Shown: piece by piece, positions 43,943 through 55,848 of the stretch
How the letters are laid out: each line of letters begins with the position of its first letter
How positions within the stretch are numbered: the stretch's first letter is position 1
From: Artemisia argyi
Taxonomy: Eukaryota; Streptophyta; Magnoliopsida; Asterales; Asteraceae
Length of the DNA: 64,000 bases
Direction: 5' to 3'
NCBI GenBank assembly: GCA_030686995.1
Contig: CM060708.1
Location: 256,106,044-256,170,043, forward strand
Made by a program: the position numbers and the translations under genes
The notes under the pieces: model-generated
The model's input: the letters and a program-made list of their open reading frames with translations, nothing else
Databases searched by the model: none
What the model was told of the DNA's origin: nothing

Positions 43943-45172
43943 ATGGCAAATGCTTCAAACATGTCGGTACCAATGGACCCATCAGGGACCGATGCAAAGG
44001 CTCTCGACTTTATAGAAGAAATGACTAAGAATTGTGACTCCGTTCAGAAGAATGTGTTGAGAGAGATTTTGACTCAAAATGGTGAGACTGAGTACCTCCT
44101 AAAATGGAACCTCGGTGGCGCCACTGACCGTGAAACTTTTAAGTCAAAAGTTCCTGTGGTGTCGTATGAGGATCTCCAACCGTACATCCAACGTATCGCT
44201 AATGGTGATAGCTCTCCGATCCTCACTTCCCACCCCGTTACTGAATTCCTTAAAAGGTTGCTACTCATTAATTCATGCACTTAACAACTTTTATCTTCAT
44301 CTTAATGTTATTGTTTTAATCATAATCTTCAAAATATAACACAGTTCTGGGACATCAGCTGGTGAATGCAAGCTCTTCCCGACCATTGCGCAAGAGATGG
44401 ATCGCAAGCTCAAGCTGCTTAGTCTATTCCAGCCTGTGATTAATCAGTGCGTAATTTTAGTTAGTCTTTTCCTTGAAATTTTATTAATGGATTTGCTAAC
44501 AACCACCCCATAGGTGTTGTTATTTCATATATTTCACAATTATACACTTCTAATCATTTTAACGAACTCATATATTTCACAATTATACACTTCTAATCAT
44601 TTTAAACATGATATGTTATGTTAAGTATGACATGTTTGAAAATTATTAAGGGCAAATACCATAAAAAAGCATCATACTTGTTCTAAAATACACTTTTGGG
44701 TATCGAATAATTTTTTTTCCTCATATGGGTACTGAACTTTCATTTTTTGACCTCTTTGAGACAATTTGTGACGTTTTGCCCCTCAAATTATTAAAAATCG
44801 AGGGGCAAAATGTCACAAAATGCCTCAAAGAGGCCAAAAAATGAAAGTTCAGTACCTATATGAGGAAAAAAATTTGTTCGATACCCAAAAGTGACTTTAT
44901 TAGCAAGTATAGTGCTTTAATATAGTATTTGCCCAATTATTAAATGCTAATTATGTAAACATGGAATTATTAAACAAAACTCATAGAAGGTGGTTACTGG
45001 TTAGCAAATCCCTTTCTTAATTACTAATGTCCACATTTAGTCTAGAAAATTTAATAAACGACAAAAAATATCAATCAATTACTGATATTAAAACCGAGAA
45101 ATGCTAAACTCACAAAGAGTTTACAAAATTAATTATATTTACATAATGACTTGTCAACTAATTGTGAATGGT

Positions 45173-45203
<31 letters not shown>

Positions 45204-48200
45204 TACATGAATGGTCCCTATGGTTTGACGAAAATTTCACCTATCGTCCCTCAAACTTAAAAGTTGCATGTATGGTCCCTGTCGCTACCAAAGAATAACA
45301 TGAATGGTCCCTCAGACTAACTGTTGTTAGTTTTTTCCGTTAGTCCATTTGCACTGTTAGTCCTTTAATGATCGTTTGCAACAAACATTTGCACCGTTAG
45401 TCATTTCATACGTTTTTGTCTGTTTTTATACATTTTTGTCCGTTTTTATACGTTTTCGCCCATTTTCTTAAGTTTTCATCCATTTTTCTTACGTGTTTAT
45501 CTGTTTTTCTTACTTTTTTTCCGTTTTCAAACGTTTTCACTCAGTTTCTTACATTTTCATCCGTTTTTCTTACGTTTTTGTCCGTTTTCATACGTTTTTA
45601 TATGTTTTCGCGTAGTTTCTTACATTTTCATCCGTTTTTCTTACATTTTTCCAGTTTTCATACGTTTTGTCTGTTTTCTACATTTTCGTCTGTTTTTATA
45701 CGTTTTCGCCCATTTTCTTACGTTTTCATCCGTAATTCTTACGTTTTTGTCTGTTTTTCTTACGTTTTTTTCGTTTACATATGTCTTTGTCCGTTTTTAT
45801 ACATTTTAACCCGTTTTCTTACATTGTCATCGTTTTTATATGTTTGTATCCGTTTTTGTCCATTTTTATACATTTTTCTTACGTTTTTTCCGTTTACCTA
45901 CGTTTTTCTTATAATTTGGTTTATTAATTTTTGCTTTCTTATAATTCTTTTTCTTAGAATTTTTTTTCCTAATAATTTGGTTTTCTTATAATTTTTTTCT
46001 TATAAATTTTAAAGATATATATGAAAAAAAGTTATAAGAAAAATAAAAAAAAAATTATAAGAAAACCAAATTTAAACATATTTCAGAAAAAATGTATGAA
46101 AACAGGAAAAAAAAATAATAATAAAAAAAACGTAAGAAAAATGGACAAATATGTAAGAAAAAACGGACAAAAACGTCTGAAAATAAAAAAACGTAAGAAA
46201 AACGGACAAAAATGTAAGAAAGACATACGAAAATGTAAGAAACTAGGCAAAAACGTAAGAAAAACAGACAAAAACTAACAAAAACGGACAAAAAAGTATG
46301 AAAACGGAAAAAAAAAAATGTAAGAAAAACGCATAAAAATGGACGAAAGCGGATACAAACGTATAAAAACAGATGAAAACGGGGACGGACCCACATGGGA
46401 GCCGGGTGTGGCACGGGCCACACCCAATTTTAGGTCACGAAGTATAAATTTTTTATAAAATGTGTCTTTTCTGGGCTCGTGCAACACCCAATTTTACCTA
46501 ATAAAATCTTTATCGGGCAACTTTAGTACTCACGGTTATAAAAAAATTTTGTGCAACACCCTCTCAAAAATCCTGGGTCCGCCCCTGGATGAAAAGGTAA
46601 GAAAACGGGAAAAAACGTATAAAAATAGACAAAAACTTATGTAAACGTAAAAAAACGTATGAAAACTGGAAAAACGTAAGAAAAAAGGACAAAAACGTAA
46701 GAAAAACGGATGAAAATGCAAGAAATTGGGCATAAACATATTAAAACAGACGAAAACGTATGAAAACGGACAAAAAAGTATGAAAACGGGAAAAACGTAA
46801 GAAAAACGGACAAAACGTAAGAAAAAAGGATGAAAATGTAAGAAACTGAGTGAAAACGGTAAAAATGTAAGAAAAACAGACAAACACATAAGAAAAATGG
46901 ATGAAAACGTAAGAAAAATGTGCAAAAACGTATAAAAACGGACGAAAACAGACAAAAACGTATGAAAGGACTAATGGTGCAAATGTTTAGTGCAAACGGT
47001 CGTTAAAGGACTAACGGTGCAAATGGACTAACGGAAAAAACTAACAACAGTTAGTCTGAGGGACCATTCATGTTATTCTTTGGCAGCGACAGGGACCATA
47101 CATGCAACTTTTAAGTTTGAGGGACGGCAGGTGAAATTTTCGTCAAACCACAGGGACCATTCATGTAATTTACTCAAAAAAAAAATATGCTGCAATATAA
47201 TTGAACCACTACATTTGAAAAATTATAATGTGAACATAATTTTATAAATATTTTGTGGATGTAGCATTACTCAGTAAAATCAAAACCAAGGCCCAATAAC
47301 ATTTAGTTTAGAAAATTTAATAAACGATAGAAGACGATCAATCAATTAATAGGAGAGAAGGGTGTGGTAGCATGTCGTTTTGTCAAATTAACGTCACTTT
47401 ATCATTTCACATTTTACATTTACACCAAAGATACCCCTTTTGTAGAGCTCAAGCCATTTACATGTCATTTGCTAGTTTTTGGGCCCCACTATACCTACTT
47501 AAAACACAAACTCAACAACAAAATAAAAAAAATAAATAAAATAAATAATAGAAATGGCGTATAGTAAGTTTACATACTTACTTTGCAAATGGTATGAGGG
47601 GGAGGCGGTGTGGTAATATGCAAATGAAACGCCATTTTCCTTGCCACATACGAAATGGCTAGCAAAATAGTGATCATACCCTTCTCTCTAATATTAAAAC
47701 CAAGGCCCAATGGTGTTATATGTCATTCCAATATATAATTTGATGTGTTCATTTCGTAAAGAACAAATGTACGTGTGTTGAAGGTATGTGCCCGGTTTGG
47801 ACAAAGGCAAAGGACTATTTTTTCTCCAGCTTAAAGCCGATACCAAAACACCAAGCGGCTTAGTGGCTCGACCTGTTCTTACTAGTTTCTACAAGACCCT
47901 ACAACTAATAACCGGAAGCTACGACCCTTATCATAATTTCACCAGCCCAAATGAAACCGTTGTATGTGCTGATTGCTTCCAAAGCTTTTACTCTCAAATG
48001 CTTTGTGGCCTTATTAACCGTCAAAAGGTGCTCCGTGTAGGGGCCGTTTTTGCTTCTGGCTTAACTCGGGCTATCACACTACTCATATCAAATTGGAAAC
48101 AACTTGCGTTTGATATTGAAACTGGAACCTTGAACCCCAAAATCACTGATCCAGATATACGGGCTTGTATGTCAAAGGTGCTGAGGCCTGACCCTGAATT

Positions 48201-49149
48201 GGCACGGTTTCTCACGGGCCAATGTTGTGAAGGGAATTGGGAAGGGATTGTAACCCGCATTTGGCCCAATACAAAGTACCTTGACGTCATTGTTACGGGT
48301 GCTATGGCCCAGTATATACCGATACTTGATTATTACAGCGGTAATCTACCTCTAATTTCTATGGCGTATGGTTCCTCAGAATGTTACTTTGGATTAAATC
48401 TAACCCCCATGGCTAAAGCGTCCGAGGTTTCATATACAATCATGCCAAACGTGGGTTACTTTGAGTTCATTCCACATGACTCTGTCAACTCGGGTGATTT
48501 GATGCCTCAACCCATAGACCTTGCTAACGTGGAACTCGGAAAACAATATGAACTGGTGATCACGACCTATGCAGGTCTTTGTCGGTACCAACTTGGAGAC
48601 ATTCTTCAGGTCACTGGTTACCATAATTCCGCCCCGCAATTCAAAATCATTAGAAGAAAGAATGTTTTACTAAGTATTGATGCCGATAAAACAGATGAGC
48701 CTGAGTTGCAAAGCGCAATTGAAAAGGCTTCAGAGCATTTGAAGATATTCAACACAGAAGTTCTAGAGTACACAAGCTACGCCGACACGAAAACAACACC
48801 AGGTCATTATGTAATTTACTGGGAGTTGCTGGTGAAAGATCCAAGTCATGGGCCGATTCACAAGGTGTTTGACCGATGTTGTTTGGCAATAGAGCAATCT
48901 TTAAGTTATCCCTATCGACATAATCGGGCTGTGGATAATACTATCGGCCCATTAGAGATTCGTGTTGTTAAGAGTGGTACATTTGAGGCTTTGATGGATT
49001 ACTCTATATCACGAGGGGCATCCATAAACCAATATAAAGTTCCGAGATGTGTTAGTTTTGCACCCATCATTGAACTTTTGGATTCTAGGGTTGTATCGAC
49101 CCATTTTAGCCCAAGCGCACCACAATCAGTTGATTCAGTTAAAATATGA
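43943..49149 (+). CDS. GH3: GH3 acyl-acid amido synthetase (auxin-amido type), copy 2, 593 aa
   Basis: Tandem paralogue of the upstream GH3 gene, over 90 percent identical in protein. Exons: 43943-44256, 44345-44446 and 47784-49149 (1782 bases, in frame, splice sites conserved). Motif I reads [10 protein letters not shown], with Cys where copy 1 and most of the family have Arg. Motif II is YGSSECYFG and motif III YQLGD, as in copy 1. The C-terminus is [11 protein letters not shown], three residues longer than copy 1. Intron 2 is 3337 bp against 1104 in copy 1, because two transposons (44650-44934 and 45196-47175) inserted after the duplication. No stop or frameshift is seen, so the gene may be expressed, although the motif I change and the palindromic intron could reduce function. 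Confidence 0.9.
44650..44934. mobile_element. Palindromic MITE (MULE-type, 9-bp TSD), 285 bp
   Basis: The ends GGGCAAATAC and GTATTTGCCC are perfect inverted repeats, and complementarity continues to the centre (GCCCCTC ... GAGGGGC, loop near 44793). AATTATTAA flanks both sides (44641-44649 and 44935-44943), a 9-bp duplication as made by Mutator-type transposases. It sits in intron 2 of GH3 copy 2 and is absent from copy 1. Confidence 0.9.
45196..47175. mobile_element. 1980-bp near-palindromic element in GH3 copy 2 intron 2
   Basis: The outer 215 bp (45196-45410 and 46961-47175) are inverted repeats of about 95 percent identity, with landmarks TTACATGAATGGTCCC, GACGAAAATTTCACC and CTAACTGTTGTTAG. 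Inside, the left arm is an array of CGTTTTTGTCCGTTTTTC-like units and the right arm the complementary AAACGGACAAAAACG array, meeting near 46015. A run of nine or more A flanks both ends, possibly the 9-bp target duplication. The ORFs across it (Phe-rich on one strand, Lys-rich on the other) are composition artefacts. The ends resemble the GAGTAAATT start of the MITE at 49415, so a MULE-type origin is likely. Confidence 0.85.
46380..46587. mobile_element. hAT-type MITE nested in the palindrome, 208 bp
   Basis: The right end TGGGTCCGCCCCTG is the reverse complement of CAGGGGCGGACCCA; the left end is CGGGGACGGACCCA. GATGAAAA is duplicated at both sides (46372-46379 and 46588-46595), the 8-bp size of hAT transposons. 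It interrupts the A-rich arm of the surrounding element. Confidence 0.85.
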
Positions 49150-49414
49150 ATTTTACTAAACAGTACTTAGTTGATCACCTGAACATGTTATGTGGGATGC
49201 AGCCAAGTTAATTACAAACCGTAGGTTCCAAAAGTGCTGGGCTTAATTCATTGTAATATGCTTTATTTTAGGGAGCTTATATTCTCTATTGGCTTTAATT
49301 ATTTTGTTGTTGCATACATTCTAATGAATTTATCATCATATTGTTGGAGTTATGCTTTGCTGAAATTTATCTATTAAAAATTAAGCTTGCATAGCAAATA
49401 CATGGCATGTAATA

Positions 49415-49701
49415 GAGTTAATTGCATAAATCGTCCCTAAACTTTGGCCAGATTGCATGTATCGTCCCAACCATTTCGAAAGTGCAGAAATCGTCCCTGT
49501 GGGAAACCTTTGGGTAAATTTCCGTCCCTGATTGGGACGAAACATGCAATTTGGCACTTTCGAATTATGCAATTTTCGTCCCAACCAAGGACGAAAATTT
49601 GCTCAAAAGTTTCCCACAGGGACGATTTCTGCACTTCCATAATGGTTGGGACGAAACATGCAATTTAGCCAAAGTTCAGGGACGATTTATGCAATTTACT
49701 C
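49415..49701. mobile_element. Palindromic MITE (MULE-type, 9-bp TSD), 287 bp
   Basis: The ends GAGTTAATTGCATAAATCG and its near-perfect complement (ending GCAATTTACTC) flank about 130-bp complementary arms (TCGTCCC ... GGGACGA repeated). CATGTAATA is duplicated at 49406-49414 and 49702-49710. It lies 265 bp after the stop of GH3 copy 2 and is absent after copy 1. Confidence 0.92.
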
Positions 49702-49808
49702 CATGTAATATGTAAGTATACAACTATGTGGTTGACTTCAAGAAATGATGTGATAAACATATGGGCCGATTATAAATGACTGATGTTGAGTTGACTGGGA
49801 GTCCAACA

Positions 49809-49835
49809 CCCCCCCCCCCCCCCCCCCCCCCCCCC
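49809..49835. repeat. 27-base poly-C run
   Basis: A pure C homopolymer replaces GGCCTGCCCCC at the matching place downstream of copy 1 (about 42253). The exact length may be a sequencing estimate. Confidence 0.85.
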
Positions 49836-49906
49836 TATTGGCATTAGGCGATAACCAAAGGTAAAATAATGGTCTTACAATCACCATGGGAACTCGGATT
49901 AAAAAG

Positions 49907-50755
49907 CCAAATGTTGTTTTCATAATGGGAGCAACCGCAGCAAGGTGAGATTAATTTGCCCGTATCTCACTTCACGGCACAAGACTTTTGTTAGTAGGCA
50001 GTATGCAGTAGCGGTTATTGAAGGGGTGGTGAGAACGGGTACATTGCACGTGATTGTTGGTGGATCAAAATTTTCATTGAAGCACTTGTAGAGAATCCTT
50101 TCTTTGGTTTCTAATCTAGATATGAGTGTTATTTCTTATGGATCGGACCAATGTTTCTTCACCTGTATTATACTCGTACATTGGATGACACGTAATGGTT
50201 GATGCAGGCATAGATTTATTGCTTTATGATTTCTGCATACATTTTACAGTTCGTAGTATATGTCCCTTAATAATGACTCCAATTGTAAGGCAAAACATAA
50301 TAATGATTACAAGAAACGATTAAGCAAACAAACTAAAACACAAAGACTTATAGTGGTTTACACGATCGTGAAGGACTCATTGTTGAGGTACGAGACATTT
50401 ATATACGATCTGATGGCCAATTACAAAAGAGGCATGTTTAAGTCCATCAGCATCCCTGAGCAGCTAAGCTCCATGAATATCTACAAGCGGAGACTAAAGT
50501 TGACCATGAGACTGCCGATGAAAACCTACTTAAAGTTGCAATATCTGACATTAAGTCAAGCACGTGCAAACTAATTGATGATTCTCGGCTACAAAAGATT
50601 AATCGACTAAAGAAACAACTCATGTGGCCTATCTATCGTGTCGATGCAACCAATGTTTGAGAAACGAGGTAAGGAAGCCAAAGATATATAGGAAGAACGA
50701 GTGCTACAACCATCCTTAGAACTAGTTCGTGATTTCCTCAATAGAAACAAGAATT
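49907..50755 (+). pseudogene. Adenylate isopentenyltransferase (IPT) relic B
   Basis: Pieces in several frames follow the order of plant IPT proteins: NVVFIMGAT (P-loop, but AAR and a stop replace the GKS part), QYAVAVIEGVVRTGT and VIVGGS, FIEALVENPFFGF, SRYECYFLWI, then YKRGMFKSISIPEQ, KVAISDIKSSTCKL and RLQKINRLKKQ, ending with YRVDAT and EKRGKEAKD. Stops and frameshifts separate them, so no product can be made. Intact IPTs are about 320-340 aa and usually intronless, which fits this 850-bp span. It stands downstream of GH3 copy 2 and is the fuller twin of relic A. Confidence 0.8.
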
Positions 50756-50936
50756 ATATATGTTCATCATCATATCTACTAAAGTCCATAAATTAAAGTT
50801 CACAACATGTACTGCTATAAAATTTTCAAAAACAAACTCGTTTAACCAATAAAGATGACAGCTTTGTAACATTTTTTGGTTAATTTTATTCAACTATAAC
50901 CTATTCACATTTAAAAGCTAATGAAAATCATAACCT

Positions 50937-51143
50937 CATTTTCCAGTAATATAAATAGAGATAGAAGATTAAAGGTTTTGAGTTTTGCTATTCAGTGCAC
51001 TTCTTGTTTTTAACCAAAACTGCTTGTGTCATAATCATAACTCAAATGGTTGTCGGTTCAAGTCTTAGGACATGTGAGATAGATTTGCAGTGTAAATATT
51101 GTGAGATAGTTAAAAATAATAATAATAATAAAAATAAATAAAT

Positions 51144-51192
<49 letters not shown>
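50937..51192. repeat. Right edge of the duplicated GH3-IPT block, with poly-A
   Basis: ATAAATAGAGATAGAAGATTAA and CCAAAA[C/T]GGCTTGTGTC match 42525-42620. A GGTTCAAGTCTTAGGACATG motif resembles a pol III B box and is followed by an AAT/AAAT stretch and 45 As (51148-51192), so a SINE remnant is possible but not shown. Confidence 0.5.
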
Positions 51193-51195
<3 letters not shown>

Positions 51196-52784
51196 TTGAT
51201 AGTATTAGTGGATATTATTGACCATGGCTCAAGTCTTTACTATGAGTTGTAAGGCTTAGCCCATTAGTTAATCTGTCTTGGTTAATAAGCAATGTAATCA
51301 CTATATATTTGTATGATTCTTATGAATAAGATATGCAAAACATTCACAAGTTATCAGATTTTATACAGAGATGTTATTACAAGCAAGAATGGGATCATTG
51401 ATCGAATGGGAGTGCTCGCCAAAAGTGTGTCCTTCCTTAGGCTTGAGACTGATCCAAAATGGTTTCAATATTTCCTTGAAATCCACATTGTTGTTTGTAT
51501 TACCGCATTAAAGGAAGCCTTTGAAAGCGACGGGGCAATGAAAAGGTGTTAAGAGTCATCAAAGGATAGGTTACAAAGCGGACGCTTAGTCTAATCAAGA
51601 TCAATGCTCATGGCTAGTCGGTAAGGGATCATTACCCAACTGCCAAGCGATGCATGTTAATCTTAATGGGAACTGATTTAGTCCACAAACATTTTGCAAG
51701 AGTACGTATGGGTGTACCTTGATTAGATAAAAATTAATTTTGATCGGTTTAAGTTGAGGCTCGTGACTCGTGAATGAACACGAGCCATGTTCCTACATAC
51801 GGGTTAATTTGTACTCTTTGCATAGACGTGGATATTATAGCAGTTCATATAAATTCATTTATGATAAAAGAAAATAAGTTGACTAATACAAAAAAAACTA
51901 GTTGAATTCTTCACATTTTAATAGCTTTACACATTACACAATAAACTCATTATTGTTTGTTTGTTTTCGATTCTTTAGGGGACTTTCGGGATGGATGCTA
52001 TTAGCTTTACACATTTTGTTTCTCCGTAGTAAGTATCTTAAAATAGCAAGTTGAAAATTTACTTACTTAAAAATATTTATTTCATTTAGTATATTGAAAT
52101 AAACCCATAGGCATTTGACCAATATAGCAACGCTCTGTCGTATGTGTAAGTTTCTAGCTCAACAACTACATTCGTACCTCTAGTAATACTCAATCAAATG
52201 TTTAAGTTTGTTACTCAACTACTATTTTCGTACCTCTAGCAAAAACTCTGTCAAATATTTAAGTTTCTTACTCAACTACTGCTTTCGTACCTTAATTTCA
52301 AGTTCATTTTAAATCACTCTATATTGTTTGAAGCAATCAAAAATGATGATTTTGTAAGGTTTGTTCTGCAAAAGGTGAAGATCGGTAAGATCATCCTGAT
52401 TCCATGCATCCTAAAGATGATTTTGTAAAGTTTGTTACATCTATAACAATCCATGGAACTTTCTTGAATATTTTAATTGGCTTCTCAACCTCACAAGAAG
52501 ATCTAAGTAGTCATTGTTGACTTTAAGTTTGTGCTCAAGATGGGTATAAAGTTTTAAGAGAGGTGATTTGTACACCATTTTTTTTTATTCATTTACCATT
52601 AAATCATGCATAGCAGTGTTATATTGTATGCATCACTGGTGTAATTTAGTGGTGTATGGCCAAAAAAAATGATGTACAAATCATCTTCTAAATTTTAAAG
52701 GTTGTCTATTATCTTTTCAGTTTCTTATTACAAGATTGCATTGTTGTACTCGGTGCCCAAAATGTGTCGTTTACATTATTGATA

Positions 52785-52785
52785 A

Positions 52786-52834
<49 letters not shown>

Positions 52835-52835
52835 G
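52785..52835. repeat. (AAT)n microsatellite, about 17 units
   Basis: Uninterrupted AAT/ATA/TAA triplets. Confidence 0.95.
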
Positions 52836-55535
52836 ATGTGTCAATTTGTGCCTAATATTTAAAAAAATGAAAAAAAACAAAAAAAACAAAAAAAAAAAAA
52901 ACTAATTTAAGCAAATTTGTAAAAGATTTTGACACATTTTGACTCTTTATTTTTTTGAAATAGGCATATATGACCCATTAAAAAGTTAAATGAGCACTAA
53001 CGGGCACATATTTCTATCAATTGTAGAACATTACAATCGTTTTATAAAAAAAAATGTATAAATATACTACTAGTATATTTTATTTTTTAAATACAAATAG
53101 GGTGTTACGTTTAAGAAATTTATTTCGTCGTTTTGAGTTTTTTCTAAATCGATTCATATAACATGGACTTGTTTGGCCCGTGCCGTTCCGGCTCGAGCCC
53201 GTCTAGCCCGTTGCCCATACCTGCCCGACCGCCCATTTTGACACCTCTACAACAAATTAATTCCGGGACTTGGTAGTTAGAGTTGAAACAGCTCGACTAA
53301 AAAATGATTTTAGCATTATTGATTCGAGGATGAAATTAAGAATAGAAAGGTATTTAGTATCGTCACGTCACGTGTAGTCGTGCATATGAATATTTAATTA
53401 TGAGTAAGACAACGAACGTGACAAAAAAAGATACGAGAAAATGGAGCGCGCAGAAGGAACGACAAAAGCTTGTGGACCTTGTGGTAACACACGATAACGA
53501 CGCTCGGCACACACGCCATCACACGCCTGCACACGAGTTAATTAAAAATTATGTCCATCCAAACTAAAAATACTAGTAATAAAGAAAGAAGCCATTTATG
53601 ATTTTATTCTTGTAGGTCTCTATAAAATTAAAATAAACAAATGTAATTTGGATCGGTTGTTTCATAAGCAAAATATTTAAATATATAATGATCGATCACT
53701 TTTTATACAAAAAGGCCATTTAAGTGATTTTGTGATCCCACATATAACTCCCGTACGTCACATACCACCCTACAAAACATGTGGTGTGATAAATTACTAC
53801 TAGCCAATGAATTTATGAGTTTCTTCAAACTCGATAACCAAAATACATGCTAATTTATAAGCTAGTTAGATTAGACTTGAGCACATAAAGTTATTGCAAC
53901 ACTAAAATTAATTATTTGAAAGTAAAAGTATCATTACCTAATTTTCAATACCATATTAAAATAGTGCAGAGAACATTCACAAATTTACACTTTTGGTCCG
54001 GCCACGTACATTGACAAGGCCATACCAAAGTTACACACGAAATGTCATATCAAGAAATAAAGAAACAACAACTACCGTCTACCGTCGTGTAAATAAGAGC
54101 AGCTGATAAAAATGACCCAAACTCTTGTATTAATCCGGAGCCCATATTAAAATAAAGGAGGAGTTTATACGGATCTTCCAATGAGGGGTTTTATGAGGCC
54201 TTATGCATTATGGGTTTGTACGCTATGCATCACGGTTTGTACATTTTAACCAAAATCACTTATTGTCACATCATAAATGGGTCGTAATAACATAACCCTA
54301 AAATAAAATAGCTATATGAGAGACCCCATAGGTATGCGTACACATGCCAATAATCACAGCTGATATAATCATTGTTGTGCCGTTGATTTACATCACACAT
54401 CCTTGGATCAAAAACTCATTGCGACCACGAAGATTACATCTTGTAACCTATCGACGCCAATTTCTTTTTAACAAAATACCTTGCAATTTTTGTTTGTATA
54501 TACCAGCTACCGAGACCACTGATTATTATAACGATTTGTCTATTTTAGACATTATAGCATCACTTATATATTGAAAATATCAACTAGTGTAAATGCATTA
54601 GACATATCCACTTCCCACCAAGCAAAATTTTTATCCTAAATTTTAATTACCTCGTCGCAAAGCACCAAACTATGGTTAATAGTTACATAGAATGGAATGT
54701 AAATTAATACCACGCCTATCTAATTCCACTCTAACCCGGGAGTTTACCTTTCAATACACACATACAAACATTTACCTTTCTTAGCACTTGCTTATTCAGC
54801 AATGCTTCATTGCTTGGTAGTCCAACTCGTAAGCTTTTTTGTCAACCATAAATGATAGTGCTTTGACCGCAAATTTCCTTCCTCGTCAAGTTTCCACCGC
54901 CATGAGTCCCTGCAATTATGAGAAACACTGTTTATGACATCCTGATAACCTTACGCTGCTCCCAATTGAGCCTCACTCCTACCGTGAGAAGCACACTTCA
55001 CACGCTACCCTTGTTGGCAGCCCAAGCCTCACGCGTGAGGAACACAAAATAAGGAGACGAATGGTGAGGTGCTCACCACATATGAGTTGTACAAGTTTGG
55101 CCCCTCATGTGTTTTTATTATTTATTACGGAGTATTTGGTATGTGAGTGTGTTTTAATGAAACGTGAGAGAGTGGGATTATTGGGGGTGAAAAGTGAAAA
55201 TCAATGAAACGAGAGAAAAAAAATGATGTGACGCTGAGATGAAAAATGAAGTGGTGTAAATGATGGGAGTGGTCTTATAGCCATTTTTAAACCGTATACT
55301 TAGCTTATGTAGTTAGGTCGTTAACATTTATTTAAAATAATCGAAATGTTGTGTTATTCATCTTTGCAAATGCACTAAAACAATTGCCAAACAAACCTCT
55401 TATATGTGTACATTTAGATACGCATCTGCATAAAAATATAAGTAGTTAAAAATTTATATACTAAATACTTTAAGTATTGTGTGGACTAGTTTTTTCATCT
55501 ATACTTAAGAAGTCAATGGATTTATGTGTTTTATC

Positions 55536-55848
55536 AGGGTGTGTTTGGTTTGATACTTTGGTATGGGTTTTAAGTTTGATGTGACAATAATGTGTTGTTT
55601 GTTTCACTCTTTTAACAAAAGAAATGATAGATGGAATGAAACTTTGAGGCTTTTGGCAGAATCCATGAGACCCACCACTTTCTACTCTCACATACCGTTT
55701 TTATTTAAATTTTTAAATGATATTTTTTATTATAATTTTATTATAAATTACATTTAATAAATATATTTTCTCTTTCCAAATCTTAAACCAAATCCTAAAC
55801 TCAAATCCAAATCATATTCCAAAACCACTTATAAACCAAACGGACCCT
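55536..55848. mobile_element. MITE-like element, about 313 bp
   Basis: The ends AGGGTGTGTTTGGTTTGATA and TATAAACCAAACGGACCCTT are imperfect inverted repeats. The body is AT-rich without coding sense. The GGGTNNGTTTGGTTT terminus is common among plant MITEs. No clear target duplication is seen. Confidence 0.6.

Larger units (their letters stand above)
50756..55535. other. Noncoding region with a microsatellite
   Basis: No gene is supported. Besides the block edge (50937-51192) it contains an ATA microsatellite (52785-52835) and a GC-rich patch (53165-53235, GGCCCGTGCCG ... CCCGACC) typical of dispersed repeats. The ORFs at 51313 and 54344 have no recognisable domain. Confidence 0.6.

Noticed and set aside
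45416..46955. Long Phe-rich and Lys-rich ORFs on both strands
   Set aside because: They come from arrays of CGTTTTTGTCC-like units in the palindromic element; composition alone explains them.
51056..51104. tRNA-derived SINE suggested by a B-box-like GGTTCAAGTC
   Set aside because: No A box at the right distance and no target duplication were seen; the sequence is part of the duplicated GH3-IPT block.
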